A stretch of DNA of 8,721 bases from Burkholderiaceae bacterium (GTDB lineage: Bacteria > Pseudomonadota > Gammaproteobacteria > Burkholderiales > Burkholderiaceae), in the NCBI GenBank assembly GCA_023253905.1, contig JALREG010000210.1, positions 1 through 8,721 of the forward strand, given 5' to 3'. Below the pieces are notes generated by a model. That model did not search any database. It was not told where the DNA came from and was given only the letters and a program-made list of their open reading frames with translations. The translations under genes and the position numbers were made by a program. Shown here piece by piece: positions 6,777 through 8,721 of this stretch (position 1 is its first letter; the number at the start of each line of letters is the position of its first letter).

Positions 6777-7328
6777 TCACCGGGCGGTGGTTACTGTGGG
6801 CAGGCGGATACCCTGCCGCGCGAGCTCATCCAGGGTGTCCCGGCAGGTCTTCAGACCCTGCGCGACCGGTTCGATAATTGACAGGAACTCGGTCACAAAA
6901 AATCGGGTCATTCGGATAGCTTCGACCACCAGCGCACTGGGCAGGTTGTTGTCCATGTGCGGCAGCATTGCCCTGAATACGATCAGCCCTTCGTCATCAC
7001 TCAGGATGAACTGACCGATTGGCGTCAGCAGGTTGAGACTGTGAAGAAGGAGCGCAGTATCGGCTGAAGCGACCTCTTCCACCGTGAACGGCAGCGGCAG
7101 CGTGAGCTGCAGAAAAACGATGTCGTCCGGCGAGCGCTCGGCGCCGAATGCGCCAGACAGCTCATCAGGAAACATGCCGTGAATCACATAATTTCGCCCG
7201 GCCTCATCAACCTGAACCAGGCAGAGGAGTTCGGATATGGTCTGCGCGCCCGAGGCGGGAACCACCCAGGCGCGAAAGCCCGCCTCCTCGGCCGCTTTGG
7301 CGAATGACTCAAGCAGCGTAGCGGTCAT
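6777..7328 (-). CDS. Type III chaperone-like / YbjN-like small acidic protein
   Basis: The product has 183 residues from ATG 7326-7328, which has a strong ribosome binding site. It is acidic (about 24 Asp/Glu to 12 Lys/Arg). Residues 2-20 form an amphipathic helix. The central pattern, helix LLLHSLNLL (93-101) then GQFILSDDEGLIVFRAMLP (105-123) and a long helix (128-158), fits the fold shared by CesT-type chaperones and YbjN-domain proteins. The YbjN resemblance is slightly stronger than in the next gene, and residues 30-80 hold an extra strand/loop region. It is first in a three-gene operon with a CesT chaperone and a long putative substrate. It may be a second chaperone, perhaps forming a heterodimer with the first as some type III chaperones do; this is inferred. 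The frame continues 43 codons upstream with Met at 7388 and 7397, giving possible longer forms. Confidence 0.7.
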   Translation of the reverse strand: MTATLLESFAKAAEEAGFRAWVVPASGAQTISELLCLVQVDEAGRNYVIHGMFPDELSGAFGAERSPDDIVFLQLTLPLPFTVEEVASADTALLLHSLNLLTPIGQFILSDDEGLIVFRAMLPHMDNNLPSALVVEAIRMTRFFVTEFLSIIEPVAQGLKTCRDTLDELARQGIRLPTVTTAR

Positions 7329-7336
7329 CTGGCCCT

Positions 7337-7345
7337 CTCCCCCTT
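7337..7345 (-). promoter_or_regulatory. Ribosome binding site deciding the start at 7328
   Basis: The minus strand reads AAGGGGGAG, 8 bases before ATG 7326-7328. The in-frame ATGs at 7388 and 7397 have only a poorly placed TAGG, and the residues they would add (Pro/Ala/Gly/Gln-rich) do not look like this fold. Confidence 0.7.
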
Positions 7346-7392
7346 GCCCCTGAACGCGCGCCGGCGCGGCAGGCTTGCCCGCAGGCATTTTT

Positions 7393-7407
7393 GACATCCT
7401 ACATGTC
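7393..7407. promoter_or_regulatory. Inverted repeat GACAT-N5-ATGTC, possible operator
   Basis: This is a perfect 5+5 inverted repeat with a 5-base centre. It lies immediately downstream of the predicted transcription start of the chaperone-substrate operon, where a repressor could act. Five-base arms can occur by chance in 8.7 kb, so the position is the main argument. Confidence 0.3.
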
Positions 7408-7415
7408 CGACGCAA

Positions 7416-7421
7416 AGTATA
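7416..7421 (-). promoter_or_regulatory. Probable -10 box for the chaperone-substrate operon
   Basis: The minus strand reads TATACT, five of six matches to TATAAT, in an otherwise GC-rich region. No good -35 hexamer is found at 17 bases (CGCCAC at 7439-7444), so an activator may be needed or the match may be chance. Transcription would start near 7409, leaving a leader of about 80 bases to the ATG at 7328. Confidence 0.4.
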
Positions 7422-7495
7422 CGGGCCGTGCAATCGGCGTGGCGCGGCGCGCGCCAACGAGGCGTTTGAGACGTCCGTCTGTGCTGCAGGCCGAG

Positions 7496-7512
7496 TGCGC
7501 GGTGAACGCGCA
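7496..7512. promoter_or_regulatory. Inverted repeat TGCGCG-N5-CGCGCA, possible operator
   Basis: This is a perfect 6+5+6 inverted repeat in the divergent intergenic region, 67 bases before the dehalogenase-like gene. Its right half, extended to CGCGCAGC, recurs at 7531-7538, exactly 24 bases further on. It is a candidate regulator site for either divergent gene. High GC content raises the chance level. Confidence 0.3.
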
Positions 7513-7579
7513 GCAACCCAATGACCTGTTCGCGCAGCGTATGCTCACGGATTCAGCCTGACCCGGGGATAAAGTCCTC

Positions 7580-8721
7580 ATGCGTCTTTACAGCCATCGT
7601 GACCGACCGTTCCATCTGGGGCCGCTTGCGCTCGAGGCGCTGGCGCGCGCACCGTCATGTGACGAAAACACCACTGCGGCGCTGCCGTCGGACCACAGGC
7701 CGCCGGGCGAAGCTGCCGTTGCCCATGTGTTCGATGAGTACTTCGCGCTTTTCCGAAGCCATCTCAACGGGCCGGTAGCGACCGCGCGGGCGCCGATTCC
7801 AGACGATCCGGCGCTGCGTTCGGCCAATCTGAAGGCCTCGGCCTATTTTTTGGACGCCAGCATCGTTGGGGGCTGTTGTCTGGAGGCGGCTGACTGGCTG
7901 GCAGAACCTGTTTCGGAGCACACCCATGCGCTGGTGATGCTGGTGGAGTTCGGCCGTGAGCCGCGCCCGGGCGATTTTGGTGAAGCATGGATCGCAGGCA
8001 GCAACGCGGCGCGCACCGATCTGCGTGCGACCGAACTGGCTGCAGTGCTGTCCGGTTATCTCAGGCGGATGGGGTTCTCCGCGACCGGGCATGCGGCGGG
8101 GGCGACATCGGTTCATCTCGAACGACTCGCGCAGCGCGCGGGTGTCGTCCGTGCCCATGCAGGCATGCTGGTGGCGCCGTATCTCCATCGCGGTTTCCGG
8201 TTGGCGGTGGTCACCACTGACTACGCGTTTGAGCCAGACCTTGCGCTCGACCCCTCGGGTTCACTCACGCCTGACGATCCGGCGGTCGTGATGGGCCAGA
8301 ACGGGACCCGCCCCGCATGGTGGGACGCCGAACTCGAGCGGCGGCCGCTTCACCTCGGCCGTTATCCAATGGAACGCATTGCCCGGCGAGATACGCCCAC
8401 GACGCTGGTCGAAGAGGAGGCGATCGTACGAGTGCCCAAGCGCGCTGATTTCTTCAAGCGTGCACAGGCCGGCGATCTCGGCGAGAAGGCCAAACGTGAA
8501 CGGATGCGCTTTCCGATGAAGCATCCCTATGCGCTTGGCATGCAACCCCTTATCGCCGGAATGGTGCCCCTGCAGGGCACACGCGAGCCTCTGGTGCCCA
8601 CGGGTCTTGGCGGCGATCTGTCTGATCCCCTCGCCAATGCCCAGGCGATCAAGGCGCTGGGCTATTTCCTGGGGGCCGACTTTGTGGGCATCTGTCGGGC
8701 CGAGCCCTGGATGTACTACTC
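7580..8721 (+). CDS. Reductive dehalogenase-like protein (catabolic, cytosolic type), N-terminal 380 residues
   Basis: The reading frame runs from ATG 7580 off the window end. An in-frame TGA at 7559-7561 rules out a longer N-terminus; the ribosome binding site is weak (GGGG at 7565-7568). The segment KALGYFLGADFVGIC (358-372), followed by EPWMYYS, matches the conserved cobalamin-domain region of reductive dehalogenases ('GADLVGI...YS'), enzymes that remove halogen from organic compounds using a corrinoid and two 4Fe-4S clusters. There is no twin-arginine signal, unlike respiratory RdhA, so the protein should be cytosolic as in the catabolic NpRdhA/BhbA type, which carry a C-terminal reductase fusion. 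The cluster-binding cysteines and any fused reductase would lie beyond the window. The N-terminal 250 residues look like a diverged copy of the core. A dehalogenase-family protein with another activity cannot be excluded. Confidence 0.75.
   Translation, partial: MRLYSHRDRPFHLGPLALEALARAPSCDENTTAALPSDHRPPGEAAVAHVFDEYFALFRSHLNGPVATARAPIPDDPALRSANLKASAYFLDASIVGGCCLEAADWLAEPVSEHTHALVMLVEFGREPRPGDFGEAWIAGSNAARTDLRATELAAVLSGYLRRMGFSATGHAAGATSVHLERLAQRAGVVRAHAGMLVAPYLHRGFRLAVVTTDYAFEPDLALDPSGSLTPDDPAVVMGQNGTRPAWWDAELERRPLHLGRYPMERIARRDTPTTLVEEEAIVRVPKRADFFKRAQAGDLGEKAKRERMRFPMKHPYALGMQPLIAGMVPLQGTREPLVPTGLGGDLSDPLANAQAIKALGYFLGADFVGICRAEPWMYY

Noticed and set aside
7391..7396. Perfect TTGACA on the plus strand as a -35 for the dehalogenase-like gene
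   Set aside because: No acceptable -10 at 16-18 bases (AAGTAT is the best at 18), and the leader would exceed 150 bases; it also overlaps the opposite-strand coding frame and the inverted repeat.
7441..7455. GGCGCG-N3-CGCGCC hairpin in the divergent region
   Set aside because: Pure GC palindrome of a kind expected by chance in this composition, with no supporting context.
7655..8188. Minus-strand frame of 177 codons opposite the dehalogenase-like gene
   Set aside because: It is His/Arg/Cys-rich and antisense to a frame with duplicated, family-matching motifs.

Overview
This 8.7 kb window is GC-rich, has densely packed genes, and looks like proteobacterial chromosome. The TRAP transporter, DUF6152/DUF6644 pair and codon use suggest a betaproteobacterium (Burkholderiales/Rhodocyclales-like), but that is inference. 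I saw no tRNA, rRNA, CRISPR array or insertion sequence.

Layout. (1) Bases 1-2548, + strand: the end of a TRAP transporter small permease (DctQ), a complete large permease (DctM), and a probably exported alpha/beta hydrolase of the homoserine O-acetyltransferase (MetX)-like family. (2) Bases 2545-4293, - strand, convergent with region 1: a 4-TM DUF6644/CopD-like membrane protein, a small exported DUF6152-type protein whose predicted mature N-terminus is His-His, and an HpcH/HpaI-family aldolase with all four expected active-site residues. (3) Bases 4359-7328, - strand: two small acidic proteins with the type III secretion chaperone (CesT/YbjN-like) fold signature, directly followed by a 634-residue protein with a Ser-rich, acid-free N-terminus, a long coiled coil and hydrophobic Gly/Ala-rich segments. 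I read this as a type III secretion chaperone-substrate operon with no apparatus genes nearby. (4) Bases 7580-8721, + strand, divergent from region 3 and cut by the window edge: the first 380 residues of a reductive dehalogenase-like protein (cytosolic 'catabolic' type, no Tat signal) with a visible internal duplication.

How the genes could work together. The exported hydrolase, TRAP transporter and aldolase fit a small carboxylate-utilisation set: release outside the cytoplasm, uptake, then aldol cleavage. The DUF6152/DUF6644 pair resembles the CopC/CopD arrangement and may handle a metal; this is a hypothesis. The chaperone-substrate operon is the least ordinary part. It is preceded by a 251-base divergent control region (7329-7579) with a good -10 box and two short perfect inverted repeats, shared with the dehalogenase-like gene. 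No functional link between those two transcription units can be shown from sequence alone.
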